Shown: positions 25,009 through 33,995 of the stretch, piece after piece | Layout: every line of letters begins with the position of its first letter | How positions within the stretch are numbered: position 1 is the stretch's first letter | NCBI RefSeq assembly: GCF_003591515.1 | Contig: NZ_QZCG01000008.1 | Span: 186,001 to 250,000 of the forward strand | Origin: Paracoccus onubensis | Lineage (GTDB): Bacteria > Pseudomonadota > Alphaproteobacteria > Rhodobacterales > Rhodobacteraceae | Direction: 5' to 3' | Length of the DNA stretch: 64,000 bases | The notes under the pieces: generated by a model | What the model saw: the letters and a program-made list of their open reading frames with translations, nothing else | Database searches by the model: none | What the model was told of the DNA's origin: nothing | Made by a program: the position numbers and the translations under genes

Positions 25009-26514
25009 CTATTCGAAATCGCGATCCAGGGGCCAGAGAGGCCGTGGAACGCGGGTATAGGAACGACGATCCACGCAAGGCGTCGCGAGTGCGCCCGAAT
25101 CGCATATGATGACCCGGTCCGCGATCGGCTCAAAGGCGGCGCGGAAATGTTGCATTGATTTCAACGCCAATACGCGCCGCTCCGTCGGTTCGATCCCAAA
25201 GGCGCGCAATTGCTGCAGATCGACCATCTGTTGTGCCTCGGACACGATCAGAACCTCGACGCCACCAAGATCGATCACCGCAACCGGACCGAATGTATGC
25301 GCAAGCCCGCCCTGAATTGGCCCGTCGCCTATATAATTCCCATCCGACAGCCTGCGGATCGTCCCGGTTACCTTCAGCGGCGCGCCTCCGAATTGCGGAT
25401 CGCCCTTGCCTCCGATGGTGACGGTCACGGTCTCCCCTTCGCGATGGGAATGAAGTTCCGCCGCCGCCCCGGGATCGATCATCGGCGCGAAAACGGCAGC
25501 TTCGACACCGGCATCCAGCAGGCCCTTCAACAGCGCGGTCGCATCGCCATAGGCGCCCGCGCCGGGATTGTCGGCATAATCCGCAATGACCAGTGGACCG
25601 TTCGCCCCATCATGGGCCAGCGCCTCGGCGCAGGCATCACGCACCTCCAGGAAATCACGGTCATTCCGGTTACGGCCGTTCCAGATCGCCGTGGCAAGTT
25701 CTTCGGTTATCGCCTGCGCCGCCGCTTCCGCCGCGGGATCGCCGCTGTCATAGGTGGCCAGCACGGTCGGCCCGACGCAAAAGACATCCGCCCCGGTGAA
25801 CGCGGCATTGACGGACACCGCCAGCAGCCCGTCGGCCTCTGCTTCGCGCGCACGCTTATACAGCGCAAGGGTTTCGGGAATATCCGTCCGGCCGGAATTC
25901 GCCTCGTCCAGCATCGGAACATGGCTGCGTAGCGTCCGCGGCGCGATCTGGCCTTTCATCGCCCTGTCGAGAAGCCGGGCGGCATGTGCGCCGGTCTCGC
26001 GCATATCCACATGCGGATAGGTCTTGTACGAAACCAGGATCTGCGCATCGCGCACCATATCCGCGGATACCATCGCGTGCAGATCCAGCGTGACGGCGAT
26101 GGGGATTTCCGAACCCAGCTCTGCCCGCAGCAGTCCAAGCAGATGACCTTCGCCATCCTGACAGAACTCGGGCACCATCGCGCCATGCAGGCCCAGAAGC
26201 ACCCCGTCGATTTCTTCGCGATGCCGCCGCGCGGTCTTTAGAATGACGTCGGCGATGTGATCGAACGCCGCCCGCGCCACCTGCCCCCCCGGGACCGCAT
26301 GGGCCGAGATACTGTGCAGCAAGGACCAGCCGGACGCATCCGCCACATCCATGAAACCGGCCAGCTCGGTATTCGCCTGCCGCCGCGCGCGTATCGCGTC
26401 CTCTCCGTAAAGCAACGTATCCGCACCGAATTGCGGCAGGTCGGTGCGGTAGCGCGAAAACGTGTTGCTTTCATGCATGAATTCGGCGCTGAGGACAGTA
26501 GGGTTCATAGGCAT
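25009..26514 (-). CDS. M81 family metallopeptidase (MlrC-like)
   Basis: A 501-residue protein of the MlrC/M81 family, named for the enzyme that completes microcystin and linear-peptide breakdown in sphingomonads; most members act on unknown short or modified peptides. The N-terminal zinc-domain motifs are LSAEFMHESNTFSRY, LLGLHGAMVPE, VTLDLHAMVSADMV and SYKTYPHVDMRETGAHAARLL. DYADNPGAGAYGDATALLKGLLDAGV begins the C-terminal domain. I chose the ATG at 26514, with AGAAG five bases upstream; a second ATG two codons later is possible. It is not coupled to the peptide operon but is functionally consistent with it. Confidence 0.9.
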   Translation of the reverse strand: MPMNPTVLSAEFMHESNTFSRYRTDLPQFGADTLLYGEDAIRARRQANTELAGFMDVADASGWSLLHSISAHAVPGGQVARAAFDHIADVILKTARRHREEIDGVLLGLHGAMVPEFCQDGEGHLLGLLRAELGSEIPIAVTLDLHAMVSADMVRDAQILVSYKTYPHVDMRETGAHAARLLDRAMKGQIAPRTLRSHVPMLDEANSGRTDIPETLALYKRAREAEADGLLAVSVNAAFTGADVFCVGPTVLATYDSGDPAAEAAAQAITEELATAIWNGRNRNDRDFLEVRDACAEALAHDGANGPLVIADYADNPGAGAYGDATALLKGLLDAGVEAAVFAPMIDPGAAAELHSHREGETVTVTIGGKGDPQFGGAPLKVTGTIRRLSDGNYIGDGPIQGGLAHTFGPVAVIDLGGVEVLIVSEAQQMVDLQQLRAFGIEPTERRVLALKSMQHFRAAFEPIADRVIICDSGALATPCVDRRSYTRVPRPLWPLDRDFE

Positions 26515-26551
26515 TCGAGCTTCTCTGATCTGCCGGCCGTCATGGTCCGGC

Positions 26552-26621
26552 CTGCGCAGATTATGCCTGTGATCTCGATGCCGGCAAGGGTCGAAGCGGA
26601 TGGCCGCATAATCCGGCGCAG
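26552..26621. repeat. Imperfect inverted repeat between the immunity and M81 genes
   Basis: The arms CTGCGC-AGATTATGC (26552-26566) and GCATAATC-CG-GCGCAG (26606-26621) can pair across a 39-base loop. The element lies 48 bases after the stop of the last gene of the effector module and 38 bases before the M81 start, so it may end the upstream transcript or act in the leader of the M81 mRNA. No T tract is present. Confidence 0.4.
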
Positions 26622-26668
26622 GCGACAGGCTTCCTTTCGCGCCAAGACTTGCGACCAAGCCCGCTCAG

Positions 26669-27508
26669 CTAGCCGTCAGCGTCGTCCGGATGCAGGCCAT
26701 GTTCACGAAGCCAGCGTTCCGCCTGCGCATCGATATCGGCCGGCAGGCGACGGGGAGGCAGCAGCGACCATTCCCAGAACGGATAGCTCAGCCGTCTGGG
26801 CCGCGCCTCTGACAGCGCCGGGCCTTCGTAGCCCAGCAGAAAATTCCGCATCTGCCCCAGCAATCGCGCGGGCTGGGATTCCAGACGGCTGACATAGGGA
26901 CCAACCTTGAATTTTCCTTTCCGCGCAGGATTCCGGCTGTCCGTCAGTTCGATCACCGCCGGGCCGCGGCGTGAACTTTGCGCTATCGCGTCGTAAAAGT
27001 TCTTCTGTTTGAATTCGATATAGTGGCCAGAATGAATAAACAGCCTGCCCCTACGCCAGGAATAGATCGCCTTAAGCGCTTTGTTGCAACGTATCGGAGC
27101 GGGGCGGCGCCAGAACAGGAATATCGAGGGCAGGCCAAGAAAAACGCCCATGTAGAATACATAATGCCAAATTCTTTCCGTGGCCATGGCAAGCATAAAT
27201 TCTTGCGGAGTTACATCCGGGCCGCATACCGGAAAGAAATCTGCCCATGTTTGACAGCCTTTATAGGTATTGCTCATTAATTCATTTTCACCCCATAAGA
27301 CCCCCTCTCCTAATAATCCCCAAAAACGATCATGAGTCAGGGGGCTGGTCATGATAAACCAGATCCAGACCCCAATCATTATGATTGCCAAAGAGCCGAA
27401 GACGATCTTCATCTTGCCGAAATAATATTTCAGATCGACACTATCCGGACCAGACCAGGCCGAGCCTTCTACAAGATAACGAGGATCGTCGTCCCGATTG
27501 GTTGACAT
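26669..27508 (-). CDS. Putative T6SS immunity membrane protein, copy 1 (distal)
   Basis: A 279-residue protein of no family I can name with certainty. It has a polar N-terminus (1-34), a first membrane span at about 35-53, a roughly 60-residue loop with two cysteines (C85, C95), a second span at about 114-133, and a basic 145-residue C-terminal domain. The positive-inside rule puts both termini in the cytoplasm and the loop in the periplasm. Compared with copy 2, residues 1-36 differ at two positions and residues 126-279 at three, but residues 38-125 are only about 34 percent identical. The core is AT-rich (about 45 percent GC against over 60 percent around it). The start has GGAG in a remnant of the effector tail. 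Location beyond a VasX-like effector suggests immunity to a variant toxin. Confidence 0.7.
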   Translation of the reverse strand: MSTNRDDDPRYLVEGSAWSGPDSVDLKYYFGKMKIVFGSLAIIMIGVWIWFIMTSPLTHDRFWGLLGEGVLWGENELMSNTYKGCQTWADFFPVCGPDVTPQEFMLAMATERIWHYVFYMGVFLGLPSIFLFWRRPAPIRCNKALKAIYSWRRGRLFIHSGHYIEFKQKNFYDAIAQSSRRGPAVIELTDSRNPARKGKFKVGPYVSRLESQPARLLGQMRNFLLGYEGPALSEARPRRLSYPFWEWSLLPPRRLPADIDAQAERWLREHGLHPDDADG

Positions 27509-27578
27509 CAGGGGTTCTCCAACATTTCACCATTCCAAACACATGCAGGCCCGCTTCCCTGCTACCGAACCCGCTCAG

Positions 27579-28418
27579 CTAACCTTCAGCATCGTCCGGA
27601 TGCAGGCCATGCTCACGAAGCCAGCGTTCCGCCTGCGCGTCGATATCGGCCGGCAGGCGACGGGGAGGCAGCAGCGACCATTCCCAGAACGGATAGCTCA
27701 GCCGCCGGGGCCGCGCCTCTGACAGCGTCGGGCCTTCGTAGCCCAGCAGAAAATTCCGCATCTGCCCCAGCAATCGCGCGGGCTGGGATTCCAGTCGGCT
27801 GACATAGGGACCGACCTTGAATTTTCCTTTCCGCGCAGGATTCCGGCTGTCAGTCAGTTCGATCACCGCAGGGCCGCGACGTGAACTTTGCGCGATCGCG
27901 TCGTAAAAATTCTTCTGTTTGAATTCGATATAGTGGCCCGAATGAATGAACAGCCTGCGCCGACGCCAGGAGTAGATCGCCTTAAGCGCTTTGTTGCAAC
28001 GTATCGGGGCGGGGCGACGCCAGAACAGGAATATCGAGGGCAATATAATTAATGTCACTAAATAGAGAAGATAATTCATCCAATAGGAATCAACGATCGT
28101 AAGCATAAATCTCCATGGAGTGATATCGGCTGTACAGCCACGAGAAGGATCATACCATTCGAGACACGTTTGGTATGACTTCTCCCACATTGCATTTTCT
28201 CCCCAGAGAATACCCTGTCCGAACAGACCAAATTGGATTTCCCGATAAACCGGATTACTCCAAAGTTGCCAAGCCTGAACCCCGATCATGACCAAGACAA
28301 GGAAACCAAGGACGATCTTCATCTTGCCGAAATAGGGCTTCAAATCCACACTATCCGGCCCAGACCATGCCGAGCCTTCCACATGATAACGAGGATCGTC
28401 GTCCCGATTGGTTGACAT
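27579..28418 (-). CDS. Putative T6SS immunity membrane protein, copy 2 (effector-linked)
   Basis: A paralogue of the neighbouring gene, also 279 residues with the same topology: spans near 35-53 and 112-133, and a periplasmic loop with the two conserved cysteines but otherwise different sequence (for example GQGILWGENAMWEKSYQTC). Its ATG overlaps the effector stop (TGATG), with GGAG inside the effector's last codons, so the two are translationally coupled as expected for a toxin and its cognate immunity protein. Immunity proteins of VasX-type pore-forming effectors (TsiV2) are also inner-membrane proteins. Function is inferred from coupling, topology and the variable core; chaperone or accessory roles are not excluded. 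Confidence 0.72.
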   Translation of the reverse strand: MSTNRDDDPRYHVEGSAWSGPDSVDLKPYFGKMKIVLGFLVLVMIGVQAWQLWSNPVYREIQFGLFGQGILWGENAMWEKSYQTCLEWYDPSRGCTADITPWRFMLTIVDSYWMNYLLYLVTLIILPSIFLFWRRPAPIRCNKALKAIYSWRRRRLFIHSGHYIEFKQKNFYDAIAQSSRRGPAVIELTDSRNPARKGKFKVGPYVSRLESQPARLLGQMRNFLLGYEGPTLSEARPRRLSYPFWEWSLLPPRRLPADIDAQAERWLREHGLHPDDAEG

Positions 28419-31090
28419 CAGGGGTTCTCCAGCATTTCGACGGTTTTCAGCTCCATTCCGGTTCGTTTTCCTGTGACAGTCGCGGTTACCCTGATCGGTT
28501 TTGCCGTCGCGATTTGATCCGTCAAGGTAATGCGTATGGTGTTCGCCCCAGGTATTGCGGTTTTGGCCGTGCGTAAATCACGCCAATAGGTGCTGAACTG
28601 CGGCCCCGACATTTCCTGTTCGACCTTGATGGATATCGCATCCGCGCCCATTTCGGTGATGGCTTCGCTGCGCACAAGGAAACTGCCGTCTCCGCTTTCA
28701 AGGTTAACAATCTCGGGTGCCCAGCCGAATTCGGCGAAACGGGCAACTTCTTCTGTGAAATAGTCCTTGATCTGACCCGGCAAGCCTCGAGATCGCATGA
28801 TCTGCACGTCTAAGTCAGATCTTTGCGGCTCCTCCCAATACGGCACAGCCCACCCCCAGAAACTCAACCGGACGACATCTTCCATCGGTGTATAGGTTCC
28901 CAGCGTGAACAGGAAGCCGATGAACAGCAGAACACCCCCCACCAATGCGGCGACCCAGCCAAGCCCCGGAAACAGCAGCAGGCCGCCGATCAGCATGGCG
29001 ATGTTCCCGACGATCTCGTTATTATCCTGCCTTTCGTAGCCCCGCGTAATACCGGCGACCGCAACCACGGATCCGACCGCCACGCTCACCCGTGGCAGCC
29101 AATAGCCGACTGCGCGCCCGATTGCGCCTTGCGTCGGTTTGGCGATGTCGACAAGCGCATTTCTGTTGGCCACCCCTTCGTATAGGGTCGACAATGCTTC
29201 CGAAGAGATCTGGGACACCGTATGCCGGGTCGCGCGAAACTTGGTGTAGGTCGAGTTGAGCGCCTCTGCCATGCCGACCGCAGCCACACCAAGCTTGAAA
29301 TCGTTTCTTGCGGCAAAGCTCGTGAACATACCCCGCTCGATCAGTTCGGGGGTCTGGGCCTTGGCGCTTGCCTTCGTCGTCTCTACCAATGCCCAGGTGG
29401 CCAGAAACAACCCGAAGCCCGCGCTGGTCATATCGGCCATCGCGATCCGGCGATGGGCGTCAATTCCTCCGACGAAACTTGCCGTCGTATTCGTCTCGAT
29501 GAACGGAATATCGGCGGTCTGGCCTGCATCGATGACTCTTCGGGTGGCCAATACGTTTCCGCCGTGGTCAAGCGCGCCGGAGACGCTGCTTGCCCGGTAG
29601 GAGGTCTGATCAAGATTGCCGGTGACGAATTTGACGGCATCTTCAAGGTTCATGGATCTTCGCGAGAATCTTAGCGCCTCTGATCCGTTGCGCTTGTATC
29701 CCGCGTCGAGCGCGGCTTCCCAGCTTTCGATTGACTGGGTGCCCGCGGACAATTCCTGTGCAAGTTCTACCCCGATGGCCTCGAAGACGATCTGGAAGGA
29801 GTATTGCTTTTGCTTGTACAGCTCGAAGGGTCGCTTGCTGACACCGTTCCAAAGGCTCCGGAACTTTCCAAGCCATGCCCGGAGTGACTGGCCCGCAGTC
29901 CCGACATCGCCGCCAAGACCTTCGCGTATCGCGCCCGATCCCTGAGCGGTGAAGCAAAGCGTCTCGACCGCACGTCCAAGAAGCACGCTATAATATTCAA
30001 GCGCATCGAGATCACCGGCTTCGGCTTCCTGGCTGGCCAGCGCAAGATGTTTGCCAAGCTGGTGATCGGCCTCGTTGCCGATCATGTTCTGCGCGGCCCG
30101 CACAGTATCCCTCGTTTGAATGACCAGAGCATCCAGAATGCTGCGTAATCCCAGATAAGATGCCTGCCAACCTTCGCGCAGGGCGAATTTGTTGAACACA
30201 TTCAGCAATCCGTCACGCTTGGGCAGAACCGTCTCCAATTGCTCGCAAAAGGCGCCGATCGTCAGCGGATAGGTGTTCTCCGAGCTGAAACGCGTCTGGT
30301 GATCATTCAGCAATTCAAGCCGGTAGCGCAGCTCGGCGATATCGCCCATCGGATCGAACAGGGCCGCCATCGCCACGCATTGCTCGGACTGGGCGTTCTG
30401 GCTGATGGGAAAGTTCTGACGTGGCTCGAAGCCGGTCTGCGACAGGTTGAGCCGCGCCTTCACGACCATATTGCGCGCCGATTCCGGTTTGAATTCTTCC
30501 ACCAGCTCAGGGGCTTCGCCGATATATGCCGCCCATTGATTCTGGCCGCGCAGGTCGATCTTCTGCATGATCTGCGAACGGAACGCCTGACCGTGACCCT
30601 TTTCGAAAAAGGCCGGGGGCCAGCGATATTCGCTATAGGCGATCCAGATCGTGCTGGCCCATCGGGGAACCCAGCAATAGGGATGCCGCTCGCCGCTATA
30701 AGTCCAGTCCCCGCGCCCGTAATTATCGGTCCATTCATATTTGGAAAACATGAACTGGCCGGCATTTCGCGTGTCCGTTCCTTCGGGGGCGACATCGGAA
30801 TTGACGTCCTCGGACGCGGTGCTGTGCCGGAACACGTACCATCTGCCGTCGCGCGCCGTGGCATCTTCCCGATCCTCGGGGGATTCGATGAAGATATAGA
30901 CATAGCCCTGACGCAGCGTTCTGATGATTGAACTGCCCGGATTGCTGATCGAACTGGGCGGGACGACATTGCCAAGATCGAAGGGCTGCTGGGAGAACCG
31001 CACCGGAAAGATCGGGATCAGGCCGGGCGTACAATGCCAGGCATCGGCCTCGGCATCCGCATTGGCGGAAAAATTACCGTGTTCAGACAT
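28418..31090 (-). CDS. VasX-like type VI secretion effector (membrane-active toxin)
   Basis: An 890-residue protein resembling VasX-family effectors. The N-terminal region has GLIPIFPVRFSQQPFDLG (23-40), SSIIRTLRQGYVYIFIES (53-70) and DGRWYVFRHS (81-90), the pattern of the VasX N-terminal domain. A long helical middle follows. Hydrophobic segments lie at about 553-573, 667-681 and 693-733 (the last containing GNIAMLIGGLLLFPGLGW and ALVGGVLLFIGFLFTLG), then a 150-residue C-terminal domain. Such proteins are delivered by VgrG and form pores in the target inner membrane. The ATG at 31090 is chosen over 31105 because AGGGGG precedes it; it overlaps the DUF4123 stop by eight bases. No T6SS structural gene is in the window. 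Confidence 0.78.
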   Translation of the reverse strand: MSEHGNFSANADAEADAWHCTPGLIPIFPVRFSQQPFDLGNVVPPSSISNPGSSIIRTLRQGYVYIFIESPEDREDATARDGRWYVFRHSTASEDVNSDVAPEGTDTRNAGQFMFSKYEWTDNYGRGDWTYSGERHPYCWVPRWASTIWIAYSEYRWPPAFFEKGHGQAFRSQIMQKIDLRGQNQWAAYIGEAPELVEEFKPESARNMVVKARLNLSQTGFEPRQNFPISQNAQSEQCVAMAALFDPMGDIAELRYRLELLNDHQTRFSSENTYPLTIGAFCEQLETVLPKRDGLLNVFNKFALREGWQASYLGLRSILDALVIQTRDTVRAAQNMIGNEADHQLGKHLALASQEAEAGDLDALEYYSVLLGRAVETLCFTAQGSGAIREGLGGDVGTAGQSLRAWLGKFRSLWNGVSKRPFELYKQKQYSFQIVFEAIGVELAQELSAGTQSIESWEAALDAGYKRNGSEALRFSRRSMNLEDAVKFVTGNLDQTSYRASSVSGALDHGGNVLATRRVIDAGQTADIPFIETNTTASFVGGIDAHRRIAMADMTSAGFGLFLATWALVETTKASAKAQTPELIERGMFTSFAARNDFKLGVAAVGMAEALNSTYTKFRATRHTVSQISSEALSTLYEGVANRNALVDIAKPTQGAIGRAVGYWLPRVSVAVGSVVAVAGITRGYERQDNNEIVGNIAMLIGGLLLFPGLGWVAALVGGVLLFIGFLFTLGTYTPMEDVVRLSFWGWAVPYWEEPQRSDLDVQIMRSRGLPGQIKDYFTEEVARFAEFGWAPEIVNLESGDGSFLVRSEAITEMGADAISIKVEQEMSGPQFSTYWRDLRTAKTAIPGANTIRITLTDQIATAKPIRVTATVTGKRTGMELKTVEMLENP

Positions 31091-32336
31091 GACGTTCCCC
31101 CTCATTTTGCACCAGTTTCAACAGTTCCGCCGCACGATGCGTATCGCTTAGGCTATGGGTCGCACGCGCCGCATCCAGTGCAAGCAAATCCACCTCTTTC
31201 CACCCGCGCCGTTCGTTCAGCCACAAGGTTTCCATGTAGCGTGCAACCGCCCGCTCACTGCGATAGCCACGGGTACGGGCGCGCAGATAGAAAAGTGCAA
31301 GCCGTTCCTGCCCCGGTGCCTGTCCATGGATTTCCTGCAAATGATCACGAACCTTCGCCAGGAACCGCAGGCGAATCCGCGTACGACAGAACCAGCGGAA
31401 CTCTTGCGTAAACCCGTCGGGGGGAACTGTCCGATCGGGGCGCAGTGCGGCCATCTGCCATCGGTCTTGCTGAAGGCGGCACAATACGGCGCTGAAAGGG
31501 CTCAGGAAACCGCGCGGCAAAGCCCGCAGATCCGTCGAGCAGAGATAGGCCCGGAAATACGACGACCAGAAACGCAGGAACATCCAGCGCCCTGTCTCGT
31601 CCCTGAACTTTGTATAACGGCGGAAATGGCTTCGAATACTGTCGAAATCGGCAGTGCTGCGCAGGAAAAGACACGCGTCCAGATCATACAGATTGATCCA
31701 GTCCGCCTCGGTCCGGCGCGTGCTGAACAATCTGCGCAGGAAGCTTTCATGCCCGGAAAACTCAACAAGATATGGCGAGACATCTGCCAGAGACTTGGCC
31801 GCCTCTCCCTTGAACAGATTGTTGTGGCGCAGGCCGGATGAGGCAAGCCGCTCGGGCAGGCCCGGACAAGCGGCAGCATCGATCACGGCATAAAGGCTTT
31901 CCCCCTGCCCGGTCTTTGTTTTCAACCCGGCAAGGAATGCCTCTTCCAGTCCGGCAGGAACGGTTGCGTCATTGCGGATGCTTCCTTTGCCGCCGAAGGG
32001 TGGGATCCTGCCCAGATCGCGGGCGCTCACCGCCCCCTGGGGATCGTGTGAAAAAACCTCTCCCGTATCGTGCCTGACCAGGGCAACCGGATGCTCCGGC
32101 GAAAGCCGCAGCAGGGGCTCCGTCAGCTCCGCAGGAATGTCTGTCCTGTTGTCCAGCACCATGTCGGCGGACATGAGGCGTCCGGAAGAAACGATCCGGC
32201 CCAATCCGGGAAACGCATCGGCCAATTGCGCTTCGATCGCGGCTGGCCTTGATGCCAGTATCGCGACCGAGCAGTCGATGGGAACGGAAATCTGGTCTGA
32301 CTGCAGCCTGACCGGACCAAGGAAGATATCCTTCAT
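31083..32336 (-). CDS. DUF4123 T6SS effector adaptor with N-terminal extension
   Basis: A 417-residue protein. Residues about 147-270 match DUF4123 (Tap/TEC adaptors that load effectors onto VgrG): SLYAVIDAAACPGLPERL, SPYLVEFSGHESFLRRLFS, and CLFLRSTADFDSIRSHFRRYTKFRDETGRWMFLRFWSSYF. An N-terminal region of about 145 residues (with VRLQSDQISVPIDCSVAIL and SGRLMSADMVLDNRTDI) is not part of that domain. It has a faint FHA-like feel that I cannot confirm. The C-terminal 120 residues are basic and helical. It is the first gene of the module and overlaps the effector start, the usual adaptor-effector order. The ribosome-binding site is weak. Confidence 0.8.
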   Translation of the reverse strand: MKDIFLGPVRLQSDQISVPIDCSVAILASRPAAIEAQLADAFPGLGRIVSSGRLMSADMVLDNRTDIPAELTEPLLRLSPEHPVALVRHDTGEVFSHDPQGAVSARDLGRIPPFGGKGSIRNDATVPAGLEEAFLAGLKTKTGQGESLYAVIDAAACPGLPERLASSGLRHNNLFKGEAAKSLADVSPYLVEFSGHESFLRRLFSTRRTEADWINLYDLDACLFLRSTADFDSIRSHFRRYTKFRDETGRWMFLRFWSSYFRAYLCSTDLRALPRGFLSPFSAVLCRLQQDRWQMAALRPDRTVPPDGFTQEFRWFCRTRIRLRFLAKVRDHLQEIHGQAPGQERLALFYLRARTRGYRSERAVARYMETLWLNERRGWKEVDLLALDAARATHSLSDTHRAAELLKLVQNEGERHV

Positions 32337-32597
32337 GATTGTGGCTCATAGGATAATGAAGAAATATGGTGGCGTTCACCCTGAAAATAGGGATCGGAGG
32401 ACGTCGATCCCGTCTATGACCACATGGTCCCTGAAACCCGTACTGCTTCGTTCAGTATTTTGCAACGGCACAACTCAAACGCGAAGATGCCATGATAGGG
32501 TTAGCGGGGCGCCATAGCCGACGCTCATATCCATCCGCGTCGCGACCGCCCCCTGCCGCGCCACCTGACGCCCGAAGGTTTCAGCAAGATCATCCGA

Positions 32598-33995
32598 TCA
32601 GCGTTCCGGCAGCATAGGTAACGCGACAACCGCCAGAAGACCGCGGCCTTCCGCGCCCTCGGACAATGTCAGCCGGCCGCCGAACAGATTTGCGATTTCC
32701 TCGACCACCGGCAGGCCCAGCCCCATGCCTGCGCCGATGGCCCGGCCCCGGGAAAAGCGGCTGATAGCGGCCGCATGCGCGTCGGCAGGAATACCGGGGC
32801 CATTATCCTCGACCTCCAGCAGGACCAGATTATCGTCGCGCCGCACACGTATGGTCACGACCGTATCGCGGCCGCCATGCAGAATGGCGTTCGAGATCAG
32901 ATTGCGCAGCGCTTCGCCCAGCAGGATGGGATTGGCATGGACCGACAGGGCTTCGACACCTTCGAAGCCCAGATCGATGCCGGCTTCGGCGGCGGCGGGG
33001 ATATGCTCGGCCGTCAGGTCGCGCGCCAGCGCGGTCAGGTCGACGATCGCGCTGTCGGGCCCTGCTCCGGCAGCCGCGTCCACCCTTGCCAGCAGAAGAA
33101 GCTGCGCCAGCACGCGCTCGGCATGGCCGACCGCGGCATCGCCTTTCTGCGCGGCCAGTTGCGCCTCGGACAAGCTCGATGCGCGCGCCATCAAGGCAAG
33201 CTGGGTGCGCACCACGGAAAGCGGCGTACGCAACTGATGTCCGGCATTGCCGGTGAAATTACGCAACCCGTCCATCGACGATTTCAGTCGCCGCATGAAA
33301 GAATTGATCGTTTGAACCAGGTTGCGGACCTCTGACGGAACATGTGTTTCGATCGGGCTCATATCGGCCGGGTTACGTTCTGCGATGGCATCGCTTAGAC
33401 GGTAAAGCGGCCGCAGCGACACGGTGACGGCGATCCAGACGATAGCAGCTGCGCCCAATATCATGGCCAGAAGCCGAAGCGCGGAACGGATCATGATGGC
33501 CCGCGTCAGTTCCTGCCGGGCAATGGTGGTTTCCGCAAGGGTAACGGTAAAGGGGATCTCATCGATGCCGGTCGAGGCCGCGCCGGAAACGCTGGCCACG
33601 CGAACGGGCGCGCTGCGAAATGTGGCGTCCGCGAAGGCCGGCCCCTGACCTTCGGCATGCGCCACGGGCAGATCGTCATAACCCGTGACCAGATGACCGG
33701 GCGGACCGTCGACCCGGTAGAACACCCGATCCTGCGCGGCCGAACTGAGCATTTCGAGCGCCCCATAAGGGATTTCGATCGCGATCGTCCCCTCCTCGTC
33801 CAATGAGACGCGCTCGGCGATGATCATGGCCGACCCCACCAGCAAACGGTCGGCCAGCGCATTCGCCATGCGGACCGATTCGCGCCAGGTATCGATCAAG
33901 GCGCCCACGCCAAGAACTGCGGTCGCAACCAGAAGCCAGACCAGCAGCCTGCGCCGAAGCGAGAAGGATTCCCCTGCGGGCCAGCGCAGCTTCAT
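32598..33995 (-). CDS. tctE: Sensor histidine kinase, TctE type
   Basis: A 465-residue inner-membrane kinase. Span one is at about 15-35, followed by a periplasmic sensor domain of about 135 residues and span two at about 170-192, then a HAMP-like linker. The phosphoacceptor His is in TGNAGHQLRTPLSVVRTQL (near 254). The N box is ALRNLISNAILHGG, G1 is EVEDNGPGIPAD and G2 is GAGMGLGLPVVEEI. It would sense a carboxylate, directly or through the neighbouring binding protein, and phosphorylate the response regulator. Its start overlaps the regulator stop (ATGA). The gene pair diverges from a binding protein and the tctCBA transporter, matching known TctDE arrangements. Confidence 0.9.
   Translation of the reverse strand: MKLRWPAGESFSLRRRLLVWLLVATAVLGVGALIDTWRESVRMANALADRLLVGSAMIIAERVSLDEEGTIAIEIPYGALEMLSSAAQDRVFYRVDGPPGHLVTGYDDLPVAHAEGQGPAFADATFRSAPVRVASVSGAASTGIDEIPFTVTLAETTIARQELTRAIMIRSALRLLAMILGAAAIVWIAVTVSLRPLYRLSDAIAERNPADMSPIETHVPSEVRNLVQTINSFMRRLKSSMDGLRNFTGNAGHQLRTPLSVVRTQLALMARASSLSEAQLAAQKGDAAVGHAERVLAQLLLLARVDAAAGAGPDSAIVDLTALARDLTAEHIPAAAEAGIDLGFEGVEALSVHANPILLGEALRNLISNAILHGGRDTVVTIRVRRDDNLVLLEVEDNGPGIPADAHAAAISRFSRGRAIGAGMGLGLPVVEEIANLFGGRLTLSEGAEGRGLLAVVALPMLPER

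Larger units (their letters stand above)
26660..28438 (-). repeat. Tandem duplication of the putative immunity gene
   Basis: Two 869-bp units, 26660-27528 and 27570-28438, share their outer boundaries: a downstream CCCGCTCAGCTA and an upstream block equal to the last codons of the effector gene. Identity is high at both ends (about 95 percent by hand over the last 420 bases) and poor in the middle roughly 260 bases. The repeat therefore carries the ribosome-binding site of the gene, which lies inside the effector 3' end. Confidence 0.85.

Noticed and set aside
31090..32336. A VgrG, Hcp or PAAR gene next to the T6SS cargo module
   Set aside because: All frames around the module were read; the flanking genes are a histidine kinase and an M81 peptidase, with no spike or tube protein.
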